NCBI GenBank assembly: GCA_910584985.1
Contig: CAJUDJ010000015.1
Coordinates: forward strand, 1-40,391
Direction of reading: 5' to 3'
Length of the DNA stretch: 40,391 nt
Source of the DNA: an uncultured Eubacterium sp.
Lineage (GTDB): Bacteria; Bacillota; Clostridia; Oscillospirales; Acutalibacteraceae
Made by a program: the position numbers and the translations under genes. Of the stretch, positions 8,584-16,700 are shown in pieces (within the stretch, counting starts at the first letter, position 1; every line of letters starts with the position of its first letter). The notes beneath the pieces were generated by a model. The model saw only the letters and a list, made by a program, of their open reading frames with translations, was not told the DNA's origin and did no database searches.

Positions 8584-8883
8584 TCAGGCGGCCGTATCAA
8601 AATCCATTATGCTTATGCCCTTAAGCTCATCTGCTCTTTGTGCCCGTCTTCTGATTTGTTTTTCTTTCAGTCTGCGGCATTTTTCTTTTCTTTCTGCTTT
8701 TGCTTCCTTTATGATAAAAAAAGCAGAAAAAATAAGAAAATAAATCAGTATTTCAAAAACAAACAGAGTTCTCATCTGTATTCCCGTAAGGGTGTCAAAA
8801 AGATGAAAGGGAAGTGCCATTGCCCAGTATCCCACAAAAATTGCTGCTGTCGAAATGATGAGTGTGCTTAATAATTTTTTCAT
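8584..8883 (-). CDS. Small two-helix membrane protein, unknown function
   Basis: A 99-residue protein with two hydrophobic segments (about residues 5-22 and 38-55) followed by a strongly basic cytoplasmic tail (AKAERKEKCRRLKEKQIRRR). I recognise no family. I chose ATG at 8883 because AGGGAGG lies just upstream. The alternative ATG at 8907 includes that ribosome binding site in its coding sequence and has none of its own. It lies upstream of the GH127 gene on the same strand, 82 bp away, and may be cotranscribed with it. Confidence 0.6.
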   Translation of the reverse strand: MKKLLSTLIISTAAIFVGYWAMALPFHLFDTLTGIQMRTLFVFEILIYFLIFSAFFIIKEAKAERKEKCRRLKEKQIRRRAQRADELKGISIMDFDTAA

Positions 8884-8993
8884 TTTAAATTCCTCCCTGA
8901 ATTTCATTACAATATCATTTTATCAGATGAAATTTCCATTGCAATAGCTCTGGAGGATATAGTCCATATTTTTGGACATATAAAGCAAAAAAA

Positions 8994-10253
8994 TTAAAAA
9001 AGCAGTGTTTTTAATGCGTTTATTGCATTATAAAATTCCTTTTGCGGCACTGCGCTGGTATTAAATATCAGCTTTAAGGTGCCGTTTTCTTCTTGTTCAT
9101 ATAAAACGGAAATGCCGTGTGTTTCAAAAATTTCGGGTGATTTATCAAAAGGAACAGTCATAATTATTTTTAATGCATTTTCGCTAATTTCAATTTCAGC
9201 GTTTTCAAATTCTTTTTTCAAAAGCCCGGCAAAGTTTTTTGTTTTGGCAGTGTAAAATCTTCGTGTTTTTCTGATTTGTGCTTTCAGATGGCCGTCCCTT
9301 ATATACTGGCAGAGCGCAATCTGTTCTGTTTTTCCTGCCGTTTGATTATATCTGAAAATATTCTTTTTGTATTTTTCGGCAAGCGATTCCGTAAGCACCA
9401 TAAAGCTGATTCGGATAGACGGCAGAAGCAAATTGGAAAAAGAACTTATATAAACAACATTTTCACCGCCTGCAAGTGCATGAAGTGATGGGGCAGGCAT
9501 ACTGTTATATTGAAAATCGCTTTCATAATCATCCTCAATAATCAGGCTTCTGTTTTGTGCAGAATGCTTTACAAGTTCTATTCTGCGCCTGTTCGGCATA
9601 ACATCGCCTGTCTTGTTCATATGAGAGGGTGAAACATAAATCATTTTTGCATCCTTGTATCTGTAATGCACATCAAATCCGTAATCCCCGAAAAGAGAAG
9701 CGCCCTGAACAAAGCTTTTATCCGGAAAGGAAACGGTGCTTTTTTTTTCGGTCAGCGAGCAAAGAATTGCCAGCAGACTCTGATGCCCTGCACCGATAAC
9801 AATTCTGTCCGGTGAGGAAACAACATTTCTTTTTTCTCTTATGTAATCCGAAAGTGCCGCACGAAGCTCATATTCGCCCTGTGGCTCGCCAAAGCTCAGC
9901 AGCCTGCTGTCCTGCCGCAATGCATTTTTCATATATCTGCGCCAAACATCAAATTCAAAACTGCTTTTATCGGCAGTTCCGCTTTTGAAATCATAAAGGA
10001 TGCACTGCTTTCTTGTGCTGTTCTTTCTGTTGCTTTCTTTTGCTTTATGGTATGAAACATAATAGCCGCTTTGCGGTTCACTTATAATAAAGCCGTCTGC
10101 TGCAAGTGCAAAATAGGCATTTTGTATGGTTGTGCGGCTGACATTATAAATAAGTGCTGCCTTTCTTACGGACGGCAGTTTGGATTTGTATTTCAGCCGT
10201 CCGTCTGTAATTTCCTTTTTTATTTTATTATATAGTGTGTTATATTTACTCAT
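8994..10253 (-). CDS. MocR-type regulator (GntR HTH fused to aminotransferase fold) lacking the PLP lysine
   Basis: Residues 1-68 are a GntR winged helix-turn-helix (LPSVRKAALIYNVSRTTIQN). Residues about 85-419 have the fold of class I aminotransferases. Many features of the PLP pocket remain: IIEDDYESDF (239-247) and PSIR with R281. However, the lysine that forms the Schiff base in GabR and PdxR (motif SFSK) is replaced by Asn274 (SFSNLLLPSIR; codon AAT at 9434-9432). The gene is divergent from pyridoxal kinase and the B6 transporter component, with 98 bp between starts, so those genes are the likely targets. The kinase promoter has a good -10 (TATACT, 10311-10316) but no proper -35, which fits activation. 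Whether PLP is still sensed is unknown. Confidence 0.88.
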   Translation of the reverse strand: MSKYNTLYNKIKKEITDGRLKYKSKLPSVRKAALIYNVSRTTIQNAYFALAADGFIISEPQSGYYVSYHKAKESNRKNSTRKQCILYDFKSGTADKSSFEFDVWRRYMKNALRQDSRLLSFGEPQGEYELRAALSDYIREKRNVVSSPDRIVIGAGHQSLLAILCSLTEKKSTVSFPDKSFVQGASLFGDYGFDVHYRYKDAKMIYVSPSHMNKTGDVMPNRRRIELVKHSAQNRSLIIEDDYESDFQYNSMPAPSLHALAGGENVVYISSFSNLLLPSIRISFMVLTESLAEKYKKNIFRYNQTAGKTEQIALCQYIRDGHLKAQIRKTRRFYTAKTKNFAGLLKKEFENAEIEISENALKIIMTVPFDKSPEIFETHGISVLYEQEENGTLKLIFNTSAVPQKEFYNAINALKTLLF

Positions 10254-10351
10254 AAACTGTACCTTAAAAAAATGTTAAAATTGGATATATATTTAATGAC
10301 ATTCATATTGTATACTAATATCACAAAATAATCAACAAGGGAAAACACAAA

Positions 10352-11140
10352 ATGAAAAAATGTGCGGTTATAAATGATTTATCAGGCTTTGGAAAATGCT
10401 CGCTTTGTGCAGGAATACCTGTTCTTTCTGTTTTAGGGGCAGAGGCACATCCCTTGCCTACGGCTGTGCTTTCCGCACAGACCGGATACAGCAGTTATCT
10501 TAAAATTGATTTAACGGAATATATGCCCTCCATTTTTGAGGAATGGAAAAAAATGGGTGTTTCTTTTGACGGCATCTTAACCGGGTATTTTTCTGATGAA
10601 AAACAGGTGGATGTCGTAATGGATTTTGCAAAGGCTTCCGATGCGCTTCTTCTGGTTGATCCCGTTATGGGAGATTCCGGAGAAATGTATAAGGGCTTTT
10701 CGGATTCCTTATGCAGTAAAATCAAGAGTCTTGCCCTTATGGCAGATATTGTTACGCCGAATGTTACGGAACTTTATCTGCTTACAGGCGAACAGAATAT
10801 AGAAAAAGCAGCCGGAATTCTGCTTGAAAGCGGGATAAAAACTGTTATTGTAACAGGCATAAAAAAGGATAACCTTATCGGAAATGCCGTATTTGAAAAG
10901 GGCTGCCGTAAGGAATACTTTTCTGCTTGTCATAAAGGCAGTTTTTCGGGAACGGGGGATATACTTTCAGCGGCAGTTATGGGAAAGATACTTGCAGGAA
11001 GCGATGCTTTTTCAGCCGTTGAAGCGGCAGCCGAATTTATTGCGCTTGCAATTCGGGATACAGATACGGAAAACAGAAATGACGGTATTGCTTTTGAAAA
11101 ATTTCTTTACAGACTGGGGAGGAATCCGGATGAAACATAA
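10352..11140 (+). CDS. pdxK: Pyridoxal/pyridoxamine kinase
   Basis: A 262-residue ribokinase-fold vitamin B6 kinase that phosphorylates pyridoxal, pyridoxine or pyridoxamine. Characteristic motifs are the N-terminal VINDLSGFGKCSL with PVLSVLGAEAHPLPTAVLS, then GILTGYFSD, LVDPVMGDSGEMY, TPNVTELYLLTG and the anion hole GSFSGTGDILSA with catalytic Asp. The PdxY/PdxK branch carries this N terminus. It is first in an operon: the transporter gene starts inside its last 11 bases. The MocR regulator on the other strand probably controls it. The ribosome binding site is AAGGG. Confidence 0.9.
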   Translation: MKKCAVINDLSGFGKCSLCAGIPVLSVLGAEAHPLPTAVLSAQTGYSSYLKIDLTEYMPSIFEEWKKMGVSFDGILTGYFSDEKQVDVVMDFAKASDALLLVDPVMGDSGEMYKGFSDSLCSKIKSLALMADIVTPNVTELYLLTGEQNIEKAAGILLESGIKTVIVTGIKKDNLIGNAVFEKGCRKEYFSACHKGSFSGTGDILSAAVMGKILAGSDAFSAVEAAAEFIALAIRDTDTENRNDGIAFEKFLYRLGRNPDET

Positions 11141-11663
11141 AAAAATGCTGCTTTTAACCACAACAGCGCTGTTTACGGCTCTGGTAACGGTTGGCACGAC
11201 AGTGATTCAGATTCCTGTCGGAAACGGATATACCCATTTCGGTGATTCCGTAATTTATCTTGCTGCGTGTATTCTGCCCGGTCCGTGTGCTGTTTTTGCT
11301 GCTTCGGCAGGTGCTGCTTTTGCGGATATAATCACAGGTTTTGCAGTCTATGCTCCTGCAACTGCCGTAATCAAGGCACTGAATGCGCTGCCTTTTATAT
11401 TGATGCGGATATACTTGAAAAGGAAAAATAAAGATGATAAAATACTGAGCCTTCAAAGCTGTCTTATGCTGATACCAACCACATTTGTAACGATTTTCGG
11501 TTATCTGACTGCAGACTATTTTATGTTCGGCGGGGAATTTGCGGTTGCTTCGGCAATAACGGACGGATGGCTTCAGCCCGGCGGAAGTCTTGTTGTTTTT
11601 ATAATTCTTGCTGCTGCTTTTGACAGAATAAACCTGAAAAAAAGAATTTTAAGAGATTTTTAA
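11130..11663 (+). CDS. ECF transporter S component, probably for vitamin B6
   Basis: A 177-residue integral membrane protein with about six hydrophobic segments, of the size and style of substrate-binding S components of energy-coupling-factor transporters (start LLLTTTALFTALVTVGTTVIQIPV, then GYTHFGDSVIYLAACILPGP). Related proteins encoded with pyridoxal kinase have been assigned to pyridoxine uptake (PdxU). ATG at 11130 has a strong GGGGAGGA and overlaps the kinase gene by 11 bp, so translation is coupled. No A, A' or T components are nearby; it would have to share the cell's common ECF module. The B6 substrate is inferred from context. Confidence 0.82.
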   Translation: MKHKKMLLLTTTALFTALVTVGTTVIQIPVGNGYTHFGDSVIYLAACILPGPCAVFAASAGAAFADIITGFAVYAPATAVIKALNALPFILMRIYLKRKNKDDKILSLQSCLMLIPTTFVTIFGYLTADYFMFGGEFAVASAITDGWLQPGGSLVVFIILAAAFDRINLKKRILRDF

Positions 11664-11680
11664 ATAAAGGAGATACAGAT

Positions 11681-12295
11681 ATGAAAACAGATATTGTTTA
11701 CAGGCTCAACGGCGGAGTTTACCTGAATATCACAAATAAATGCCCGTGCAGATGCGCTTTCTGCATACGCTCACAGGGGCAGGCAGTGGGCGATGCCGAA
11801 AGATTGTGGTTTGACACGGAACCGTCTTTGGCGGATATAAAAAAGGCAATAGATGCATTTGATTTTACGGCTGTTCAGGAGGTGGTTTTTTGCGGCTACG
11901 GTGAGCCCACAAATGCCTATAATCATTTAATTGAAACAGCAAAATATATGCGTGAACAGCACCCTGATATTAAAATACGCCTGAATACAAACGGGCTTTC
12001 GGATCTCATTAATGAAAAGCCGACAGCCAGAGAACTCTGTTCTGTACTGGACAGTATTTCGGTGTCGCTCAATGATACCACCTCGGAAAAATACGATAAA
12101 ATCACACGGAATATTTATCCCGGAATTGCGTTTGATGCAATGCTAGATTTTACAAGGGAATGTGTGAAATACTGCGATGATGTAAGAATGACAGTGGTTG
12201 ATGTTATTCCGCAGGAGGATATTGAGCTGTCCAGAAAAATATGCGAAAGCTGCGGCGCAAAATTCCGTGTGCGTTCCTTTGCAAAAGGGCAGTAA
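11681..12295 (+). CDS. TatD-linked radical SAM protein
   Basis: A 204-residue radical SAM protein with the [4Fe-4S]-binding CxxxCxxC motif at C21, C25 and C28 (CPCRCAFC), followed by FCGYGEPT (the GGE-like SAM-binding strand), RLNTNG and SVSLND. Its length and the N terminus VYRLNGGVYLNITNKCPC match the short radical SAM proteins often encoded beside TatD nucleases; their reaction is unknown. No tatD gene is in this window. It starts 17 bp after the transporter with AAGGAGA upstream, so it is the third gene of the vitamin B6 operon. A strong terminator follows. Confidence 0.82.
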   Translation: MKTDIVYRLNGGVYLNITNKCPCRCAFCIRSQGQAVGDAERLWFDTEPSLADIKKAIDAFDFTAVQEVVFCGYGEPTNAYNHLIETAKYMREQHPDIKIRLNTNGLSDLINEKPTARELCSVLDSISVSLNDTTSEKYDKITRNIYPGIAFDAMLDFTRECVKYCDDVRMTVVDVIPQEDIELSRKICESCGAKFRVRSFAKGQ

Positions 12296-12309
12296 AAATA
12301 TAGCTTCCA

Positions 12310-12356
12310 ATAAAGAAACAGAGCCTGTGTTTACCGCACAGGCTCTGTTTCTTTAT
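12310..12356. terminator. Bidirectional 20-bp hairpin terminator
   Basis: The arm at 12310-12329 (ATAAAGAAACAGAGCCTGTG) is perfectly complementary to 12337-12356 around a 7-base loop. It separates the radical SAM gene from the convergent DivIVA-like gene, whose stop codon lies in the right arm. Confidence 0.85.
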
Positions 12357-13126
12357 GAAATATGTATTTCTGTTGTTGTTTTTGGTGTGCTGTTTTCGGG
12401 TTTCGGCGGTTCGTTGTCGCCTGAAGCCACGGAAATGAAGTTTGAAACATGCATGGATGTTTCGTTGAATGCATATTCGGCTTCGGCAATCAGCAATTTC
12501 ATCTGATTTGTGCATTCCCTTAAATCGGAAATCTTTTTATCAAATTCACTGCCGGAATGAATGATGCTGCGTGAGATTTCGTCTGACTTGCGCATAATTT
12601 CATTATGCCGAATCTGATATTTACCAAGTTTTGAATTCAGCATTTCAATCTGTTTGTCTTTTTCGTCAATAATGATGCGGCTTCTTGTGATATCGGCTTT
12701 AAGATTATTAAAGGTATTCAGAATATCTGTGTAATCGGAATCAAGCTGATCTCTCTGTGATTTTATGGAACTGATTACGATTTCTTTTTCGCTGATAACA
12801 GACTTTGCTTTTTCAAGCTCAGCCAGTGCTTCATCCACCCGTTGCTTCTGTTCTTCATTTGCTTTTTTCAGTTCGGCATTTTCACAAACGGTTGCTTCGA
12901 TGTTGCTTTTCATATCATTAAGCTGTGCTTCAAGCTCTGAATTGCATTCGTGCAGCATTTTGATTTCCATTTCAAGCATGGCACTGCTTTTTTGGTTCTG
13001 AATGATTTTTGCATTAAGCTCTGAAATTTTCTGATTGTTTTCTTTGCTTATTTTTTCTATTGCTTCATCAACCGCTTTTTTTGAATATCCGAAAAGGGAT
13101 GATTTTATTTTGTTTTCTTCCGGCAT
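12353..13126 (-). CDS. DivIVA-like coiled-coil protein
   Basis: A 257-residue cytoplasmic protein. The N terminus (SSLFGYSKKAVDEAIEKI) resembles the membrane-targeting DivIVA/GpsB domain, in which a Phe-Gly-Tyr turn precedes the first coiled coil. About residues 20-165 form a long coiled coil with Glu, Lys and Leu heptads, followed by a second helical part and a disordered tail rich in Pro, Lys and Thr. DivIVA-like proteins mark cell poles or division sites and recruit wall-synthesis proteins. ATG at 13126 is preceded by GGAAGGACAG. It lies 23 bp after the Wzy/ligase-like gene on the same strand, so the pair is probably an operon for envelope assembly. Confidence 0.7.
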   Translation of the reverse strand: MPEENKIKSSLFGYSKKAVDEAIEKISKENNQKISELNAKIIQNQKSSAMLEMEIKMLHECNSELEAQLNDMKSNIEATVCENAELKKANEEQKQRVDEALAELEKAKSVISEKEIVISSIKSQRDQLDSDYTDILNTFNNLKADITRSRIIIDEKDKQIEMLNSKLGKYQIRHNEIMRKSDEISRSIIHSGSEFDKKISDLRECTNQMKLLIAEAEYAFNETSMHVSNFISVASGDNEPPKPENSTPKTTTEIHIS

Positions 13127-13149
13127 ATTTAACTGTCCTTCCAAATATA

Positions 13150-14625
13150 TTATTTTTCTAATTTAACAATTTCATTAAAAACTTTTGTTGTTGTCTTAAC
13201 AAAGTCATCGGTTGTTTTGATAAGTGTTTTGTCATAACACTGGCTGATTGCCTGAGAAAGCCCTATCAGCATCATAAACAGAATAATCTGCTTTGGTGAA
13301 TTAAATATATAATCGGTTAATCCGAAGAGCAAAAGCATCATAAGGCTTGTGAAAACACAGAAAACCAAATCAAATTTTTTTCCGTTGTTTGCATTGATTT
13401 CTAGAAGCTTTCCGAAGGTGCATAGCAGGATAACGGCAAAAATAATCAGCCCTGCAATGCCAAGCTCAGCCCAGATTTCAAAAATAAAGTTATGGGCATG
13501 AGGCTTATTCAGATTATATTCCGCAAGCAGAAAACTGCCTGTGCTTTCGCAGCCGAAGCCAAGGCCGAATATAAAAACATTTGCATTGTTTGTTATATAA
13601 TCCCAAACGCTGTTCCATATTTCAAGATGTGTTACCGAGGATTTTACGGCATTTGCAAAGTTTTCGGTATATGTATTATTTGCAATATAATTTCCCACAA
13701 AATTGTTTACAATATTATCAACAACTGCATTAGCAGTTGCAGGCGGCAGAATAGGTGTTTCGGATTTTTTCGCAAAAATCAGCCCGTATCTGGATAAAAC
13801 AGACGGCACGATAACACCTACTGTGGGAAGAAAAATGGTCAGCAGTTCTTTTGCATGTCGTTTCATAAGTACAATAAACATAAACAGCCATCCAAACAGC
13901 GCAATTACACAGCCTGCCCTTGTAAGCGTGGAGCTTATACCGGCACTGATAATAAAATTCAGCAGGAAATAAATCCATTTATGCTTTTTGTTTTTTGCAT
14001 TTAAAAACAGATAAATGGATATGGGATATGCAACAAGCATATAAGTGCACAGCAGATTCGGATTTGAAAAAAAAGCGCTTGCTCTGTCATCAAATGTGTT
14101 TGTTCTTATGCTGAACGGAAGCCATGTGTAAACCAGATTGTCAAGTGTTTTATAAAATGGGGTTACCACAACGAGTTTTTCACTTATATAGCCGAATTTG
14201 TTCAGCAGGTGCGTTAATATCTGCACCGTTCCCAGAATGCCGTTTGCAGCAGCGCTCACGGTTATGGTTTTCAGAAGCTTATCAATTTTTGCTCTTGTGT
14301 TTGCAAGATTGTAAATCATAACCTGCACAAGAAACATGCCCCACCAAAGACCTGCCGTGCCGAGCGTGTCCAGCTTGCTGTCAGACCATAAGGCACTTAA
14401 CAGTGCAAGGCTCATAAAAGTAATCTCAAATTTTCCGAGTGTTCCCACCTTGGCTTTTCTGCCTTCTCTTGTCCATTGGCGCTTGAAAACGATAAATCCT
14501 GCAAAAAGCACAAATGGGCTTATGTATTCGGGAAGAATGGGGAACAGGAATAAAACTGCAAGAAGCCAGAACCAGCTGGGATTTGCTTTATACTTTACTT
14601 TAAAAGCGCAAATTCGCTCTTTCAT
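13150..14625 (-). CDS. O-antigen ligase / Wzy polymerase family membrane protein
   Basis: A 491-residue polytopic protein with about ten or more hydrophobic helices and one large outer loop (about residues 290-370, rich in Asn and Ala). The motif ending that loop, KPHAHNFIFEIWAELGIAGLIIF, is the Wzy_C signature of O-antigen ligases and polymerases, which join or polymerise lipid-linked sugars on the outer face of the membrane. In Gram-positives such proteins act on wall polysaccharides, teichuronic acids or exopolysaccharide. No glycosyltransferases or flippase are near, so its glycan is unknown. It is followed by a DivIVA-like protein gene. Confidence 0.85.
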   Translation of the reverse strand: MKERICAFKVKYKANPSWFWLLAVLFLFPILPEYISPFVLFAGFIVFKRQWTREGRKAKVGTLGKFEITFMSLALLSALWSDSKLDTLGTAGLWWGMFLVQVMIYNLANTRAKIDKLLKTITVSAAANGILGTVQILTHLLNKFGYISEKLVVVTPFYKTLDNLVYTWLPFSIRTNTFDDRASAFFSNPNLLCTYMLVAYPISIYLFLNAKNKKHKWIYFLLNFIISAGISSTLTRAGCVIALFGWLFMFIVLMKRHAKELLTIFLPTVGVIVPSVLSRYGLIFAKKSETPILPPATANAVVDNIVNNFVGNYIANNTYTENFANAVKSSVTHLEIWNSVWDYITNNANVFIFGLGFGCESTGSFLLAEYNLNKPHAHNFIFEIWAELGIAGLIIFAVILLCTFGKLLEINANNGKKFDLVFCVFTSLMMLLLFGLTDYIFNSPKQIILFMMLIGLSQAISQCYDKTLIKTTDDFVKTTTKVFNEIVKLEK

Positions 14626-14653
14626 AAATATCCCTCTCTCTTTTTACTAACAC

Positions 14654-14682
14654 ATCATACTACAAATATGAAAAGTTTTCAA
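14654..14682 (-). promoter_or_regulatory. Promoter of the Wzy-like/DivIVA-like operon
   Basis: On the minus strand TTGAAA (14682-14677) and TATGAT (14659-14654) are 17 bp apart, about 30 bp upstream of the start codon. Confidence 0.6.
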
Positions 14683-14748
14683 TAGCATATTCACAACAGA
14701 TGGTTTTAAATTAATATTTTCTTAAAGATTCGTTTACATTATATACAG

Positions 14749-14777
14749 TTGAAAAGTATTAAATTATATTGTATAAT
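14749..14777 (+). promoter_or_regulatory. Promoter of foldase 1
   Basis: TTGAAA (14749-14754) and a consensus TATAAT (14772-14777) are 17 bp apart. The leader is about 35 bases. Confidence 0.75.
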
Positions 14778-14816
14778 CACTTGGTATACTATATTTATTT
14801 TGAATGGAGCTTTGCT

Positions 14817-16574
14817 ATGAACGAAGAAGAAAAAATGCTTAATTCCGAGGCTGATAATCCGGATAACGAACATGAAAACAGTGAAACGACTGTAAAAAAC
14901 GATGAAGTTCCTGAAACGGATGGTTGGAAGTTTGATGCCGAAGCACCGATGCTTGATAATAATATTGAGCTTGGCGGCGGGTTTCAGATTGATGTAAACC
15001 AGGCTCCTGTTTCCTATCAGAAAGCAGAAGTCAAAACTGCCGATAAAAAAGACAGTATTGTGATTAACAGAAAAGCGCTTAAAATAGGAATTATTTCTGC
15101 TGTTTCTGCTCTTCTGGCTGCTCTTTTAATCTTTTTCGGCGTTCGCTTTTTTGCATTTCCGAACAGCAGTGAAAGAATGAATCCCGGAAATGTTGCACTC
15201 ACTGTGGGTGAAACAAAGGTTTCTGTCGGTATGTATAATCTTTATTATAAAATGATTGTTGACAGCTATAAGCAGTATGCCGAACAGGGAAGCGTTGATA
15301 TTGATTTCAGCAAGGATCTGTCAGACCAGTACACAGTGGATGAGAATAATGAGAAAATATCATGGGCAGAAGTATTTAAGCTGAACACCTTAACGCAGCT
15401 TCAGTATGTTCTGGCTTATTATGAGCCGGCAGTTGAAGCGGGGATTGAATTAAGCGATGAACAAAAAGAAACCATTGAATCCAATATTGAAAGCCTTAAA
15501 ACACAGGCATCTCAGTCCGGTTATAAACTGAGCAAATATCTGGAAACAAATTACGGTGAGCACTGCGGTGTTGAAACCCTGAGAAAGTTTTTTGAACAGA
15601 GAACTTTGTTTGAAACCTATTATAATCAGATGAATCTGAATATTTCTCTGCCGTTTTCCGAACTGGAAACTTATTATGAACAGAACAAGGATAATTATAT
15701 TCAGTTTGCTATGCTTGAAATCCAATTCAGCCTTGACGGTTCGGATGCCGAACTGAAAACACTGGATGATGTTAAGGCAAGAGCGCAGGCATACTGCGAC
15801 AGAATCCATTCCGTTGAGGAATTGAAAAAGCTGATTCCCGAATTGTGCGAGCCGCTTGCTGAGGAGGCTGCATCACAGGGTTATTTTTCCGATAAGGAAG
15901 CTGCGCTGAAATCTATGACAGATAATGCGGAATTAATTTACAAATCAGAAGTTATTGAAAGCAACTACGGAAAAGAAATTGTGGATTGGTTCAAATCACC
16001 GGATAGGGCAGACGGGGATACCACTTATCATATTAATGAGGAATACGGCATAATTACAGTTTTCCTTCATTCCTCACAGATTAAGCCCGACAGCACGGAA
16101 CTTTATTCCGTAAGGCATGTGCTTATTTCGCCTGATGATGATCCGTCAAAAGCCGCAGAGGCTTCGGAAGAGGATTGGAATAAAGCCTATGAAGAAGCTG
16201 AAAAAATTGTTGAGGAATATAACAACGGCGAAAAAACAGAGATTTCGTTTGCCGGGCTTGCAGAAAAATACAGCGATGATGTTAATTCAACATCAAGGGG
16301 TCAGTCAGGAAGCTACGGCGGAATTATAGCAAAAACCTCTCTCGGAGTTATGGTGCCTGAATTTGAGGGATGGGCAACCGATGATGCCAGAAAGTATGGC
16401 GATGTGGGTATTGTTAAAAGCGAATTCGGTTATCATATTATGTATTTCATCTATGATGGCCCCACCTATCTGTTCGGCATAATGGATGATGCCAATGCGG
16501 ATAAAAGGCAGGAATTCATTGAATCGCTTGAACACAAGGAGCATATGGCATTCAGGCATACGGAGGCTGCATAA
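14817..16574 (+). CDS. Membrane-anchored parvulin-type foldase 1 (SurA/PrsA-like peptidyl-prolyl isomerase)
   Basis: The product (585 residues) has an acidic cytoplasmic N-terminal tail of about 88 residues, one transmembrane helix (about 89-108) and a large extracellular part. The latter has a SurA-like helical chaperone region (about 125-300) and a C-terminal parvulin domain from about 429 (YSVRHVLISPDDD, then FAGLAEKYSDD, SRGQSGSYGG, GDVGIVKSEFGYHIMYF). It should fold secreted proteins and isomerise prolyl bonds outside the membrane. ATG at 14817 (TGGAGC upstream) is preferred to the longer reading from 14769, which would overlap the promoter. It is not a lipoprotein like classical PrsA. 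A paralogue lies directly downstream. Confidence 0.85.
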   Translation: MNEEEKMLNSEADNPDNEHENSETTVKNDEVPETDGWKFDAEAPMLDNNIELGGGFQIDVNQAPVSYQKAEVKTADKKDSIVINRKALKIGIISAVSALLAALLIFFGVRFFAFPNSSERMNPGNVALTVGETKVSVGMYNLYYKMIVDSYKQYAEQGSVDIDFSKDLSDQYTVDENNEKISWAEVFKLNTLTQLQYVLAYYEPAVEAGIELSDEQKETIESNIESLKTQASQSGYKLSKYLETNYGEHCGVETLRKFFEQRTLFETYYNQMNLNISLPFSELETYYEQNKDNYIQFAMLEIQFSLDGSDAELKTLDDVKARAQAYCDRIHSVEELKKLIPELCEPLAEEAASQGYFSDKEAALKSMTDNAELIYKSEVIESNYGKEIVDWFKSPDRADGDTTYHINEEYGIITVFLHSSQIKPDSTELYSVRHVLISPDDDPSKAAEASEEDWNKAYEEAEKIVEEYNNGEKTEISFAGLAEKYSDDVNSTSRGQSGSYGGIIAKTSLGVMVPEFEGWATDDARKYGDVGIVKSEFGYHIMYFIYDGPTYLFGIMDDANADKRQEFIESLEHKEHMAFRHTEAA

Positions 16575-16627
16575 TTCTCGCAGAATAAAGTAAATTCATA
16601 AAGAATTATAAATAAAAAAATTTGTTC

Positions 16628-16656
16628 TTGTAAAATCAGTAAATTTAGTGTAAAAT
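16628..16656 (+). promoter_or_regulatory. Promoter of foldase 2
   Basis: TTGTAA (16628-16633) and TAAAAT (16651-16656) are 17 bp apart. Foldase 2 can therefore be transcribed independently of foldase 1. Confidence 0.5.
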
Positions 16657-16700
16657 GTTTCTATTGAAATTTTTATGCAATAAGTAAGGATGTTACGATT

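Noticed and set aside
8962..8977. GTCCA/TGGAC stem after the MocR gene as a terminator
   Set aside because: The stem is only 5 bp with a 6-7 base loop and no T tract on the minus strand, so it is too weak to call.
10254..10351. Possible riboswitch between the MocR gene and pdxK
   Set aside because: The gap is only 98 bp, shows no stable hairpins or known aptamer features, and a MocR regulator explains control better.
14727..14742. GATTCGTTTACA upstream of foldase 1, similar to the ECF -10 motif
   Set aside because: There is no TTGT or AAC element at the right distance, and a better sigma-A promoter lies just downstream.
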